Assembly (NCBI GenBank): GCA_027972325.1
Contig: JAPMOS010000011.1
Span: forward strand, 2,501-66,500
DNA length: 64,000 nucleotides
From: Paratrimastix pyriformis
Lineage: Eukaryota > Preaxostyla > Paratrimastigidae
Direction: 5' to 3'
The position numbers were made by a program, and so were the translations under genes. The first letter of the stretch is position 1. Every line of letters begins with the position of its first letter. Below the pieces are notes generated by a model. That model ran no database searches and was not told the DNA's origin. It was given only the letters and a program-made list of their open reading frames with translations. Shown here piece after piece: positions 30,329 through 42,400 of this stretch.

Positions 30329-33300
30329 ATGTCATTGATCAGATCAATGACCTCTGCCCAGAAGTTCATCGAATTCCTGCGCGAGTCCCCTTCGGCCTAT
30401 CATTGCGTCCTTGCCTCGAAGAAGATGCTCGTTCAAGCTGGTTTCCAGGAGCTCGAGGAGAGCCAGGCGTGGAATCTTGTCCCGTCGGGCAAGTATTTCT
30501 TCACTCGTGGCGCCTCTGTCATGGCGTTTGCCTTGGGTGGCGCTCTCCAGGCAGGAGGTTCCTTTAAGATCATTGGTGCCCATACTGATTGCCCAACACT
30601 CAAGGTCTGTCGGGAATTTTCTGAGTTTCCATCCCATTTGTCACTTCCGTAGATCAAGCCCAACTCCGCCGTCAACCGGTCCAACTGCCTTTCTGTGGGC
30701 GTGCAAACCTACGGTGGTGGTGTTTGGACCACTTGGTCTGTTTTCCACCGGACCAGGACGATCCATCCCCCCATGTCGCTCCCCCCCCAGGTTCGATCGT
30801 GACCTCTCGGTTGCCGGTCGCGCCGTGGTGTCCACTCCGGAGGGCCGTTTCCAAGTGCGCCCCGTCAACGTGCACCGGTTTGTGTGTGCCCATGTCCCTC
30901 CATGGCGCCCTTCTTGTTCTCCCAATCCTCTCTCATCGTCTCTATCCCCCGGTTCCAGCCCCATCCTGCGCATCCCCAACTTGGCCATCCACCTGGACCG
31001 AGAGGCCAGCAAGACCTTCAACCCTCAGACACACCTGCTTCCCATGCTCGCCTCGGCCATCAAGGGGTCTGCCGCCACCCGCCTCGTCCTCCGGGTTCCG
31101 GCACTACCACACCGCCTGGTTCACCCCCCCCCCCCCCCCACACACACACACACACACACATGCGCACCGCAGGTCTCCGGCCCAGACGGGTTCGCACGAG
31201 TTCCACCACCCACTCCTGATGCGCCTCGTGGCGGAGGAGCTCCAAGTCCCCGGTCGGTCCCCTCGCCCCTCTCGCGTCCCACCATGCCCTGCGGCCAGCC
31301 ACTCTGACCGCTTCTTGTGCCCACCAACCCCCCCCCCCCCCCCCCCCGCGCACCCGTCCCCCCGTCCAGTGACCTCGATCGTGGATGTGGACCTGTCGCT
31401 GTACGACTGCCAGGGCCCCGTGGTGGGCGGTGCTCTCAACGAGTTCATCTTCGGCCAGCACCTCGATAACGCCATCATGTCCGTGCAGGGACCCCATCGA
31501 TGACCCTGTCCATGGCCCCATGACCACCCTCTGGCCCCGCGACCCTCTGACCCCACACATGACCCTCTGACCACATGACCCTCTGACCACACTCTGGCCC
31601 CATGACCCTCTGGCCCCATGACCACATGACCACATGACCACATGACCACATGACCCTCTGACCCCATGACCACATGACCACATGACCACATGACCCTCTG
31701 ACCCCATGACCCCATGACCACATGACCACATGACCCTCTGACCCCATGACCCCATGACCCCATGACCACATGACCACATGACCCTCTGACCCCATGACCC
31801 CATGACCCCATGACCACATGACCACATGACCCTGTGGCCCCACACATGACCCATGACCCTGTGGTCCTATGGTCTACCATACCAACGAACACGCCCGTCT
31901 CTGGCACACTCGCATGCGCTCGGGCAGGGCCTACTGCGGACTGGATGCCTTCGTGGGCAGCATGGGCAGCCTGGCCACCGAGCAGGGCGTCCGCATGTGC
32001 TGCTGCTTCGACCACGAGGTCCGCCCAGCCCGCCATCCCCGTCATCGCCCCGGCGTCACACCCCGCCATCAGCATCGGCAGCAGCAAGCGACATCGACAG
32101 CATCATCATCCAATCGTGCTCGGCCATCCAGCTCACCACCACCCATCGCCCCGTCCATGCGTCCCCATGTCGGCTGGTGCCCCGGTCTGGCAGGAGGTCG
32201 GCTCGCGGTCTGCCGAAGGGGCCGAGGCGACCACCCTGTACACCCTGATGAGCCGCATCCTCCGCGCCACCCCCGCCGTCGCCGCCGTCCGCACCCCGCC
32301 CACCCCCATCTGGCCCCCCTGTCCCCCGATTGTCCCCGATCGCCCGCCATGAGGAGTTGGTCCCCCGGGGTCCCGTCGAGTGGCCCCGTTCGATCTCCTG
32401 GCAGGTCCACCGCGGATGATGGTGCTGAGCAGCGGCTGCTGCGTGGGATCTTCATCTTCATGAAGGGCGATGTTTGTGGGCGGGCGGGCGGATGGGCGGG
32501 CGGATGGGCGGGCGGATGTGGGCGGGGCGGGGCAGGCCGAGGGGCTGCTGGACCGGTGCATCGCCCGCTCGATGGTCATCAGCGCCGATGTGGCCCACGC
32601 CCTGCACCCCAACTACTCGTCTGTCTTTGGCCGGCCCTTGCCCCCCCGCCCGCACCATCTCCTCTCATCCTGCTTCGGACTCATCGCTGCCACCGCCATG
32701 CCACCCGCCATCGTTTGACGGCCTCACCATCGGCATCGCAACCCGAGGACAATCACCCTCCTCACCAGCATCATCCGGTCGTCGTCGTTGTCGTCATTAT
32801 CATCGGCGTCGTCGTCGTCGTCGTCATCATCATCATGTTTCCGTCTCTGACGTCTAATGGTTGGTGTTTGGTGTTTCCCTGGGGGGGGGGGGGGGGGGGC
32901 GGGGCAGGAGAGCACGACGAGAAGCACCAGTGCCAGATGGGCGCCGGGCCTGTGATCAAGTTCGACACGTGCCAGCGCTACTCGACGGGCCTCGTGAACA
33001 GCTTCGTCCTCACCCAGCTGGCCGCCCAGGCCAACGTCCCCGTCCAGGTCCCCGCCGCCCCTCCTCATCCATCCCCATCCATCCCCATCCATCCCCATCC
33101 ATCCGGCATCCATACCCATCCGTACCCATCCATACCCATCCATCCGGCCATCCACCACCGCTCCTCTTGCGGGCATCGCCTATTGCCGGGGTTGGTCACC
33201 CATGAATGCGGAACGACCCATCTACCCCCCCCCCCCCCCCTCCCTCTCCCCCCCTTGCCCCTCTTGCTGACATACTCGGCACCTCCAGCGGTTCATGGTG

Positions 33301-34345
33301 CGTAACGACCCATTCACCCTCCCATTCCCTCTCGCTCCCCTCCCCTTCCCCTTCCCCTTCCCTTCCCTTGGCGCCTCCAGCGGTTCATGGTGCGGAACGA
33401 CTCGCCCTGCGGGTCGACCATCGGCCCCGCCATCGCCTCGGGCTGCCAGATCTCCACCGCCGGTCCGCAGCCCCGCCGCCGCCGCGCACATCGACACATA
33501 CATCGGCATCGGCCCAGAGACATAGACAGACACAGACACAGACACAGAGACATGGACACATGAACATGGACACAGAGACACAAAGACACAGAGACAGGCA
33601 CAGAGACAGACACAGAGACAGACACAGAGACAGACACAGAGACAGACACAGAGACAGACACAGAGACAGACACAGAGACAGACACAGAGACAGACACAGA
33701 CACAGAGACACAGAGACACAGAGACACAGAGATCTCTCCACCGCCGGTTCGCATCACACATCGGCACGCACCATCGCATATCATCACGTACGCCCCGCTG
33801 TTTCCCGTCGTTCCCTCGGCCACCTCCTCATACCAACCAACCAACCCCTCAGACCTGGGCATCCCCATCCTGTCGATGCACTCCATCCGCGAGCAGGCCG
33901 CCCTGGACGACATCGAGCACACCCTCAAGCTCTTCCAGGTCGGCAGCGGGGGCCTCATGGGGGCGTGCGTGCCGTCGATGGCCCCACACAGGGCACGGAC
34001 ACCGGTGCCTCCTTGGCACCCGCGCGCCGTGCATCGCCATCGGCGCCACTCCCCATCACCCACTGCCGATCATCATCCGCATCCGCATCATGCAATCATC
34101 CAGTCATCATCATCATCATCCAGTCATCATCATCATCATCCAGTCATCATCATCCAGTCATCATCATCCAGTCATCATCATCCAGTCATCATCATCATCC
34201 GGTTCTTCTTTTCCTTCCATTCCTTCCTTTCCTTCCTTCCTTCCTTCCTTCCTTCCTTCCTGCTCCCATCCACGCTCTGCCCGCCCAGCAATTCTACGAG
34301 GGCTACGACCAGCTGGCCGCCTCCATCGAGCAGCGCTCCGCCTAA
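30329..34345 (+). CDS. DNPEP: aspartyl aminopeptidase, peptidase family M18
   Basis: The ATG at 30329 starts MSLIRSMTSAQKFIEFLRES. Family M18 landmarks appear exon by exon: ESQAWNLVPSGKYFFTRG, the metal-ligand GAHTDCPTLK, VGVQTYGGGVW, LRIPNLAIHLDREASKTFN and VGGALNEFIFGQHLDNAIM. Then FDHE joins across an intron to EVGSRSAEGA, giving the catalytic Glu pair. The later part has SADVAHALHPNYS, GPVIKFDTCQRYSTG, VRNDSPCGSTIGP and GIPILSMHSIREQAALDD. It ends YEGYDQLAASIEQRSA at the TAA at 34343-34345. The enzyme is a cytosolic zinc aminopeptidase that removes acidic N-terminal residues. Many introns are swollen by minisatellites, so the gene is 4 kb for a protein that is usually about 470 residues. 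Confidence 0.92.
31503..31860. repeat. minisatellite of CATGACC units in a DNPEP intron
   Basis: About 350 bp of interlocking units (CCCATGACC, ACATGACC, CTCTGACC) fill the intron after LDNAIM. The array reads open on both strands, giving spurious Val-Met-Trp-Ser-Cys-Gly-His repeat proteins. Confidence 0.9.
33061..33150. repeat. CATCCATCC/CATACC repeats in a DNPEP intron
   Basis: Tandem CCATCCATCCC and CCATACCCAT units after the VNVPVQ exon. This is a simple repeat in an intron, followed by a C homopolymer at about 33226-33240. Confidence 0.8.
33522..33731. repeat. 12-bp minisatellite CAGAGACAGACA in a DNPEP intron
   Basis: About ten copies of the 12-mer, with degenerate flanks, fill the intron after STIGPAIASGCQIS. 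It is open in several frames (Arg-His or Cys-Leu-Ser repeats) but is not coding. Confidence 0.88.
34093..34265. repeat. CATCATCATCCAGT and TTCC repeats in the last DNPEP intron
   Basis: CATCATCATCCAGT units (34093-34200) followed by TTCC repeats up to about 34262, directly before the final exon that begins FYEGYDQL. Confidence 0.85.
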
Positions 34346-34378
34346 ATGCGGCCCTGTGGGGGGTCACAACCCAACCAT

Positions 34379-36306
34379 TCAAAACACGGCAATATCCGAA
34401 GATGAGGCAAGAGACAAGACGAGTCGGGGGGGGGGGGGGGGGATGCGGGGTCCCCGGCTGCCGGAGGGACCGGAGGACCACGAAGGAAGGTTCGCACGCA
34501 GCACGATGATGAAAGCATTTTCGATGGACGGAGCAGGGCTGGCCCCGTGACCCCGCAGCCCCTCCTCACCTTCACCTTGGCGGTCGCTGGGCCGAGGGCT
34601 TGGGCTGCTCCCCGGGGGTTGAAGTCGCCCCAGCCGGCGCCGCCTCCCGGGGGGCACACCGGGCGGCCCGGGCCAGGGCCCCCGCGACATTGGGGTCCTG
34701 GGCGGGCACCCGCCCGCCTGCAGGGCCGCCGCCAGGGCCCGCTCCCGGCCGGGGAAGTCCACCCCGATGAGGCCCCGGGCCGCCCCGGGCCGCACCAGGC
34801 GCAGGGCGTGGCCCAGCTTGTGCAGATCCACCGGGCACAGCCCCAGCGGCCGCCCGTCGAACTCGCCCAGGTGCTGGGGGCGTGCGGGTGTGTGGTGCCG
34901 TGGCAGCGGCGGGTGCGGAGGTGTTTGCGTGCGAGAGCGACAGGCGGAAGGCCGTGCCGTGCGGGGGGGTCGTGTCGGCAGGCCTGCGACAGACGTTGGA
35001 GCCGTTCATCAGGCAGCGGCAGTGGATGCAGTGGTGCATGCCGAAGATGTGCCCCAGCTCGTGGGTCATGACCTGCCCGCACACACACCCCGCCGCCAAA
35101 CCAACCAACCCGCGACAAGCGCATTGATGAGATGCCTGATCGAGAGTCGTGTTTGCCCCTGCCCCTGCCCCTGCCCCTGCCCCTGCCCCTGCCATCAATC
35201 ATGTCGGGGTGATCCTTGCCCAGTGTCGGGCGGGTCGGGCGAGATGCTGTGCCGGGGCGGAAGACGGGTCGGCGGGACAGACCTTGCAGCAGCGGGTGAA
35301 GAACAGGGCCCGGGCGGCGGGGTCGTGCAGACCCGGGGGGCCGCCGTTCCACTCGGGGAGATATCTGCATCACACACCCCGATCGTGGAAAATGGGGCAG
35401 ATCGGGCTCGGGTGTGAGCCACCAACCAGGGCACCTCGTACCCCCTCGCTCCGACCACCCGACCCGAGGCCATCGAGACCCCCCCCCCCCCTGCGCCTCC
35501 CGCGCCTCCCGCGCGCCCCGCCGGACCGGAAGAAGGAGTACACGCCGACCCCATCGAGCAGGCTCGCCTGGCCGAAGACGAAGTTCCACTCGGGGTCGGG
35601 GTACAGGTCCTCCAGCAGCACGGCCACCTCGCAGAGGACCCCCTCCCGGATGCGGTCCCTCTGCCGGTGGGAGAGCCACTCCAGGAAGGGTCCCGTCTGC
35701 CACTGGCGCTGGTGGGGCGGGAAGGGGGCCCGCCGGTTGACGAAGCCGCTTGTCTCGAGATCCACAGCCGGTTGGACCCGGACGGGGAGCTGTCGACGGG
35801 AGTGTCGGACAGAACCCGGGGGGTGATCGGACCTGGAAAAAGGCTTCGCAGTACTGCTTCAGGGGCGGAAGGACCCAGGCAACATCCTCCGGGAAATCCC
35901 GATCGCCCCTGAGCGTCCATAGTCGTGGCGGGGGAGCGCGAGAGAGACAGACTGTCGCCCTCCCGAGACAAAGGGCTGGATGCTGATGGTCTGGCATCGA
36001 TTGAAGGGAGAGGAACCTCCTTCTGTCTGAAACTGCTGGTAAGTTTGCCCCCTTTCTCTGTGTTCACGCAACCAGTCAGAAGGTCCGGGATTCTCGACGG
36101 GAGCGAAATCTTCGAGATTGAAAAGGGGTCTGAAATCGGGCGGCACATCGTCCAATGATCCCAGGGCCTGCAAAGCATAAAAACAACACGCAAGGCCTTG
36201 GACTGACCTGGATTTTCTTTTCGGGGCTCGGAGGAACAAATTTTGGCGGCATGAAAGTGGAACCCGGTAGATGGAGATCATCTCCTTGAGCAATTCTCTT
36301 CTTCAT
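34379..36306 (-). CDS. AMZ2: archaemetzincin-type zinc peptidase
   Basis: The ATG at 36306 begins MKKRIAQGDDLHLPGSTF. After a GTCAGT intron comes DVPPDFRPLFNLEDFAP. Next is the family-specific YPDPEWNFVFGQASLLDGVG (AMZ2 has DSWNFVFGQASLTDGVG). The zinc site is HELGHIFGMHHCIHCRCLMN, which fits the archaemetzincin pattern HExxHxxGxxHC with the following Cys and Met. The family's further Cys-x-x-x-x-Leu-His-Lys element appears as LCPVDLHKLGHALRL. It is a predicted soluble metallopeptidase whose natural substrates are poorly known. The C-terminus is uncertain: one frame stops at 34379 and another, reached by a late intron, at 34572. The gene converges on DNPEP, and its start codon lies 4 bp from a tRNA gene. 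Confidence 0.82.
35157..35194. repeat. CCTGCC hexamer repeat in an archaemetzincin intron
   Basis: Six tandem CCCCTG units. A minor simple repeat inside an intron. Confidence 0.75.
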
Positions 36307-36310
36307 GTTC

Positions 36311-36382
36311 GGCCACTTGGTCTAGGGGCATGATTCTCGGTTCGGGTCCGAGAGGTCGGGGGTTCGATTCCCCCAGTGGCCC
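36311..36382 (+). tRNA. trnP-CGG: tRNA-Pro (anticodon CGG)
   Basis: A full cloverleaf: acceptor GGCCACT pairs perfectly with AGTGGCC, and D arm sequence GGTCTAGGGGCATGATT is typical for proline tRNA. Anticodon stem CTCGG/CCGAG holds loop TTCGGGT, giving CGG, and T stem GGGGG/CCCCC holds loop TTCGATT. The discriminator base is C at 36382. There is no intron. The A and B boxes are intact and a T run follows at once, so it should be transcribed by Pol III. Confidence 0.95.
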
Positions 36383-36384
36383 AA

Positions 36385-36389
36385 TTTTT
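36385..36389 (+). terminator. Pol III terminator (TTTTT) after tRNA-Pro
   Basis: Five T residues start two bases after the tRNA 3' end, the usual RNA polymerase III stop signal. Confidence 0.75.
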
Positions 36390-36529
36390 CCCCATCCTTC
36401 TCTTTGTCAGTGGGGGTTTTTTTCCTCCGCAAACAGCGTGTTGCTGTCCGGACAAAAAAAAGAGCCACCACGCCACGCCACTCACGACCCCGTTGACTCT
36501 CGCACGATCCGTGGGTTCCCGCGGCTTCA

Positions 36530-39273
36530 TCATATGGGCTGCAGGCACCACCCCGAAATCGGAAGAAGGAGGTGAGCGCAAGCAGGGGCGAGACTGGCTG
36601 GAGCAGGGCCGAACGCGCAGACAGGCAAAGCGGGGCAGACCCCTTTATCGCTGGCCCCGATGGGGCGGAAGTTGGCCTGACGGGAGGCGTCGGGACGCAG
36701 GTCGTGGCCCTCGTCATCTATCCCGGGGGAAGGTCAGCATCATCGGAACGGGGGTCGGGCAGACAGACCGTCGTCGTAGAACTCGAGGGGATGCGTGACG
36801 TGTGCGTCCCGCTCCGCCACTGCTCCCGCCCGCCCGCCCGCCCCCCATTGCCACCGACATTCGTCCCCATTCAACCACCAGCCATCAATGAGAATTGCGT
36901 CATACAATCGCCACGGGACATGCGGATGTGGGCATGGAGCCATATGGGGCCAGGGGAGGGTGACGGACGGGAGAGGCGCTGGTCGGGGTTTGGCTCGTCC
37001 TCCTCCAGGGCCGCGTAGACCTCCGTGTCTGGGGGGATGTTATCCATCGAGACGCTGGGAGCGCCCTGGATCCGCCCCAGGTTGTCCAGCAGCCGGTTCC
37101 TGGGTGCGGATGGGACCGGGGACATTCCCGGGAGCGAGTCAGAAGTCATGAGTCAGGCATCGCGGTGGCAGCGGCGATGGGCGAACGGCACAGAAGATCA
37201 GATCGAAGAGGGAACAGGGTGGCCTGCGCTCCGGATCCATGAATCAAGGGAGGCAGGCAGGGAGGCAGGCAGGGAGGCAGGCAGGGAGGCAGGCAGGGAG
37301 GCAGGCAGGGAGGCAGGCAGGGAGGCAGGCAGGGAGGCAGGCAGGGAGGCAGGGAGGCAGGCAGGGAGGCAGGCAGGGAGGCAGGCAGGGAGGCAGGCAG
37401 GGAGGCAGGCAGGGAGGCAGGCAGGGAGGCAGGCAGGGAGGGTGGTGGGCGGAATCCATGATGGAGGGAGGGCGGGGAGGGCGGGATGGGTGCGGACAGG
37501 TTCTTCTCGAGCATCTCGGGCGTGTTGAGGTTATCGACGGGCTGCGGGGTGATGTGCAGCCGGAAGTGGGGCCCGTAGTACTGGAAGTAATCGTTGTAGG
37601 GCAGGTCTGGTCAGGGAACGCCGCGGGGGCGAGGGATGGGGGATGGGCGTGCGATGGGTGTAGTGTGGGAGAAACAACGGGGGAGAGGGAGGCGAGGATG
37701 GCCCTGGGAAGGATGTGGGACCGAGGCTGAAAACACGCGGCCAATGAAGCTGATGGCGTGCTGATGGCGAGGATGATGCCGTTCGTGCTGCGTGCCGATG
37801 ATGTTGGTGGGGTGGCGGGCCGCGGACCGTCCGAGATGGGCGTGTTGAGCAGGAGGGAGGTCTCGTAGGCCCAGCAGCGGGCCACATTGCGGATGGTGTA
37901 CCCGCCCCCGCCCAGCACCAGGGTGGGCAGGTGGAAGCTCTTCACGAACTCCACGCAGGCCCCGTGGCCTGGTCGGCGTCATTCGCACACCCAGCACCCG
38001 CACGTCACAGGTGGCGATGTCATGCCACGTGCGGGGGGGGGGGGGGGGGGGAGGGAGGGAGGGAGGAGGTGATATCGACGAACCCTTGAGGGAGAGGTTG
38101 AAGCAGCCCAGCCGGTCGCCCGAGAGCGAGTCCGCCCCGCACTGCATCACCACGGCGCTCGGCCGGTAGACCTCCATCACCTTCCGGATGACCTGCCGTG
38201 CCCCGGGGTGAGATCGATACACACAGTGCGGTGAGAAGGAGGGCGGTGGTTGAGAGAATATGTCCGAGCAGCAGCATCGGTTGGGGCGATAGCGTAAGCG
38301 ACAGACGGGTTGGAAGACCCGGGTGTAGCTCGAATCATCAATCCCATCCTTGAGGGGAAAATTCACCGCATAGTATTTGCCAAAGCCCGCACCGAGATCC
38401 TGGAAGAAGGATGGGGCGAGTCAGGACCGGTCGTGGATGCCGGGGGGGATCGAGACCTTGATGTTGCCGGTGCCGGGGAAGAATTCGCCATATTTGTGGA
38501 AACTGACGGTCATCACGCGATCGGTGGTGTAAAAGGCCTCCTCGACGCCGTCTCCGTGGTGCACGTCGATATCAATGTAGAGGACACGGGGGTGATGCCT
38601 GCACATGAAAGATGAGTAAGGTACGGGAGCAGAATCCAAGCAGACTTGAGAAGCTCCAAAATCCCCAAAACAATATCATTGATGTAGCAGAACCCAGAAG
38701 CTTCGGTCTTTTTCGCATGATGAAGGCCACCCATCCAGTTGATGGCAACATCGGCTTGGCCGGTATTCAACTTTACAGCACCAGCTGCAGTCCCGTGTGA
38801 ATGATTGGTAAAAGTGTTGGCATCAACAGACCAACTGAACCACCGGCAGAGAGCTGGCAGTACCGAAACACCCCATCGAAAACAGGACAGTCCTCGCCGA
38901 CGTTGACTGAACCCAAAAGACAACGTGTGAAAGCATCAATGGGCGTCACAGACATCGTAGAAGGTGATCTCGGAACTCGTGAGCATTATCGGGTGTCACG
39001 TGCTGGAGAAAATCGACGTACGCATCGGCATGAAAAGATTTCATCTCGCCAGGTGCTGCCAGAGGAGGACGCTAAAAAAACTGTGTTATTGCGTGACCCA
39101 TTTCCCCACCGAAGTTCACGGACGTAGATCTCCATCTTTTTGTACAAATCGTAATTGAGCAGAAGATTGTGGGTCATCCGAACACGGTGAGGTTTCATGG
39201 AGTGTCCTGGTCCATAGCTGTAATTCCCAAAATCCGGGTCGTAGTAGTAGACAACCCTTTCGCGGCCTGACAT
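36530..39273 (-). CDS. class I histone deacetylase (RPD3/HDAC1 type)
   Basis: The ATG at 39273 starts [20 protein letters not shown], then [19 protein letters not shown]. Spliced exons give [38 protein letters not shown] (catalytic HH), [19 protein letters not shown] (zinc ligands D and H), [40 protein letters not shown] (zinc Asp) and [20 protein letters not shown] (active-site Tyr). The acidic tail is reached through GTCCGT and GTCTG introns: [18 protein letters not shown], ending at a TGA at 36530-36532. The core is a nuclear zinc deacetylase of Sin3/NuRD-type complexes. The tail exons are less certain than the catalytic part. One intron carries a 12-bp minisatellite. Confidence 0.9.
37247..37441. 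repeat. 12-bp minisatellite AGGCAGGCAGGG in an HDAC intron
   Basis: About sixteen copies of a 12-mer in an intron between the HISPQPVDNL and [11 protein letters not shown] exons. It reads open as Glu-Ala-Gly-Arg or Leu-Pro-Ala-Ser repeats, which are artefacts. Confidence 0.88.
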
Positions 39274-39456
39274 TGCTCAGAACAAAAGACCCTGCACACA
39301 GAACGAGCGAGCCCGGGCAGCAAAGACTCTTTCTTTTCAGTTTATGCCAAGACTCTGGTTTCGTTTGTTGCCGAACAATCAGCTGCAAATGTCTTCAAAC
39401 GAAAAAGATCGAAGGATTGAGAGGCGAGTCGATGAGATTAATGCGACACCACGTGC

Positions 39457-42400
39457 CTACCGGGAACCATAACCTCCACCCCATTGCTGGGGACGTTGTC
39501 CCTGTCCCGTTTGCTGAGGCCGGGTCGGAGCGGGCTGGCAACGGGTGGGACATGCCGAACAACATTGCGACCATGCCTGATTGCACTGGGCCGCGCAGGC
39601 CCGCTCATCGGCGGCGCAACTGGCCAGCTGAGCGGGGCTGGGGGCTTTCCAATTAGCCCCCACCGCGATGCAGTTGCTGTACTGGCCGGCGCAGGTACCT
39701 GAGAGAGGACGACGCCGGGGAGAGGATGACGCAGGAGAGGATGACGCTGCGGAGGAGAGGATGGCGCCAGGTGGTCCGGACCAAGGCAATCCTGCCGCTG
39801 CTCGGCGCAGGTGGCCGTGCAGTCGTCGCCCGTGTCGCAGTCGGCCTGGCAGTCAACCGTCACGCCTGTGGAAGCGAGGAGGGTGTTGGTGAGGTCACGG
39901 GATTTGTGGGACTGGCGCGAGGGGAGGAACGACGACCAGGGGTGGACAGACTTTGGCAGAGGGTGCGGCAGGCGCGGCGGTCCTGGTAGCACTGGATCTC
40001 GCAGTCCATGGCGCACCCGCACCGGGAGAGGCACTCGTCGAAGATCGACTCGCACTCACGGACGCATTGCTGCTCGTCCGCCTGCACAGCGGCACGAACA
40101 AAGCGGTGGATGATTCGAAGGATGGTTGGGTGGTCCTCGTAGGGGTGGTGAAGGGGGAGGGGAGGGAGGGTGGAGCGGACCTCGCAGTCGCGCTGGCATC
40201 CCGAGCCCATGGGGCACTGGCTCAGGCAGCGCTGCTGGTTGCTGTCGCAGCCCATCTGGCACGTCCGTCGGAGGCCGTCACTGCCCCCCCCGCAGCAGCA
40301 ACAAGAACAGGGCAGCCGGGTGGCAGAGGTGGGTGTGAGTGGCCTGGCCAGTGCTGCTCATGGTGTCTGCGGCAGGGAGCACTCCGTGCATTTTGCGGAT
40401 GCGTGTCAGGTCAGGTGTCTGTGGGCGGCGCGGGGAAGCAGACCAGAAGATGGCGCAGTCGGTGCCGGCCGGGGCGCCCTTCATGACGCCCTGGGGGTCG
40501 CTCATGCACTGCTGCATGCACTGGCCCACCCCCCGGTTGCACGTGTCCAGGCAGTCGGTGTACTCCAGCGAGCAGACGTCCGGGCAGGCGGCCGCGGAGG
40601 CCCGGTCGCACTCCTCGATGCACTGCGCGGCCAGGTTCTCGCACTGTCGAGGGGCGGCGGGGATGGTGACGCGAAGGAGGGAAGTGAGGCATGGCGTGGC
40701 ATGGCATGGCATGGTGTGACGTACATGGTGGCATGGTGCGACGTATGGATGGTGGCATGGTGCAAATACACAGCATGTCTCTCTGACGTATGGATGGCAT
40801 GGCGTGACGTCTGGATGGTGGCATGGTGTGCCGTATGGATGGTGGCATGGCGGGGCGGGGGGCGGGGGCGTGGCGGGGCGTGGCGGGGCGTGGCGGGGTG
40901 GCAGGGTGGCAGGGCGGCACGGACGTTGTTCTGGCAGAGGCGCAGGGCCTGTTTGCACTGGGCCCGGTCACCCACCTCGAGCCGACTGCGGGGCCGCCCG
41001 CCGGGCGTCCGGTTCATGACCATCCCGCCAGGCCGTCCGCCCTGCTGCTGCTGCTGCTGGCCCGGTTGCTGCTGCTGGCCCGGTTGCTGCTGCGGGAGCT
41101 GGGAGTTCGGGAAGATGCGCCGCTGCGGTTGTGGCTGCTGCTGCGGGAAGGGCTGGTTGGGCTGCTGGCGCCAGGCGGTGGGCGGCCGGTCGAGGAGGGA
41201 TGGGCCCAGGCGGGCGTTGAAGGCCCGCGACCGGAAGAGCAGCGCCACCTCCTCGGCATCTGCCGCGCGATATGTGGAGGGCCGTGGGTGATGATGGGCG
41301 GGGGGAGAGTCGGCCCCTGGCGACACGACAGATGGGAGGGGGCGAAGCAGGGGAAGGGTCGAAGGAGCTGGGCTGAGGGGTGGAGCGAGGGAGGGGCCAA
41401 CGGACCGTCGCCGGCCATCAGCGAGGCCACCAGCGCCTCCAACTCGGGGTCATCTTCGAGCAGCTGCCCCACGGCCCCACGGCCCCGCCAATGCCGCGCC
41501 ATGCGCCCGACGACAGACGAGCAGAGCCATCCAGCAGTCAGAACAGCGCCACCGATTCCGGCCGGACCCCAAACCATGTCGCCACCGTCCCTCGGTCACG
41601 GCACACACGGGACGAACAGCCAGACCCCTTGGGCGTCGGGCTCGGTGGCGTTGCTGTCCGAGGGCTGCTCATCCGCGGCCTGGTCATCAGCCTGCTGGTC
41701 GCCCCCGGCGGCGGCGCTGTCCTGGCCCTGGTCCCGCTCCTCCTGGCCCTGGCCCTGGCCCTGGCCCTGGTCCTCTTGGTCCTGGCCCTGGTCCTCTTGG
41801 TCCTGGCCCTGGTCCTGGCCCTGGTCCTGGCCCTGGCCCTGGCTCTGATCCTCTTGGTCCTGGCCCTGGTCCTGGTCCTCCGACGGCTCCGCTTGATCCT
41901 GCTGCTGCTGCTGCCGGGGGGCGCGAGCCTCCCCGCCAACTCGGGTGGTGACCTCCTCCTCCTGCCGCACCCGGATCCGTCGCGGGGTCGTCTGCTCGCG
42001 CCGCTGGGTGGTCGTCTGCTGGTGCCGCGTCCGATCGCCCTGGTCGGCCTCACCACCACCCTCCTCATCCTCCCCCTGGCCCGCCCCTCCGCGGCGGCCG
42101 CTGTCGTCGCCCTGGGGAGCAGCCGCCCGGCGCACGAGGCCGCCTGCAGCCTGCCGATCGACTTCCGGGAGGGCGCGTGAGGGCCGCTGTGGGTGTTGCA
42201 CCTGTGGCGGCGATTGCTGCCTCTGCTGGGGGGGCTGGGGCGGGGTCGGGGGCAGCGGCCCGGGGGGCGATGGCGGCTCCGGGGGGCCGGGCGGGGGCTG
42301 GGGCGGGGTCTCCAGGCAGGACAGGTAACCTGGGGGAGAAGGGGAAGGAGGGAGGGGCGGGGGGGGGGGGGGGGGCGAGGGTCAGTCGGTGAGGCGAGCG

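Noticed and set aside
31060-31854. Long minus-strand frame of Val-Met-Trp-Ser-Cys-Gly-His repeats
   Set aside because: It is the reverse reading of a CATGACC minisatellite in a DNPEP intron and has no non-repeat protein sequence.
33520-33735. CRISPR-like array from regular short repeats
   Set aside because: Units of 12 bp are contiguous, with no spacers; the same holds for the 7-, 10- and 13-bp arrays.
37239-37730. Gly-Arg-Gln-Ala or Glu-Ala-Gly-Arg repeat protein
   Set aside because: It is the reading of a 12-bp minisatellite inside an HDAC intron; the HDAC exons on either side are conserved.
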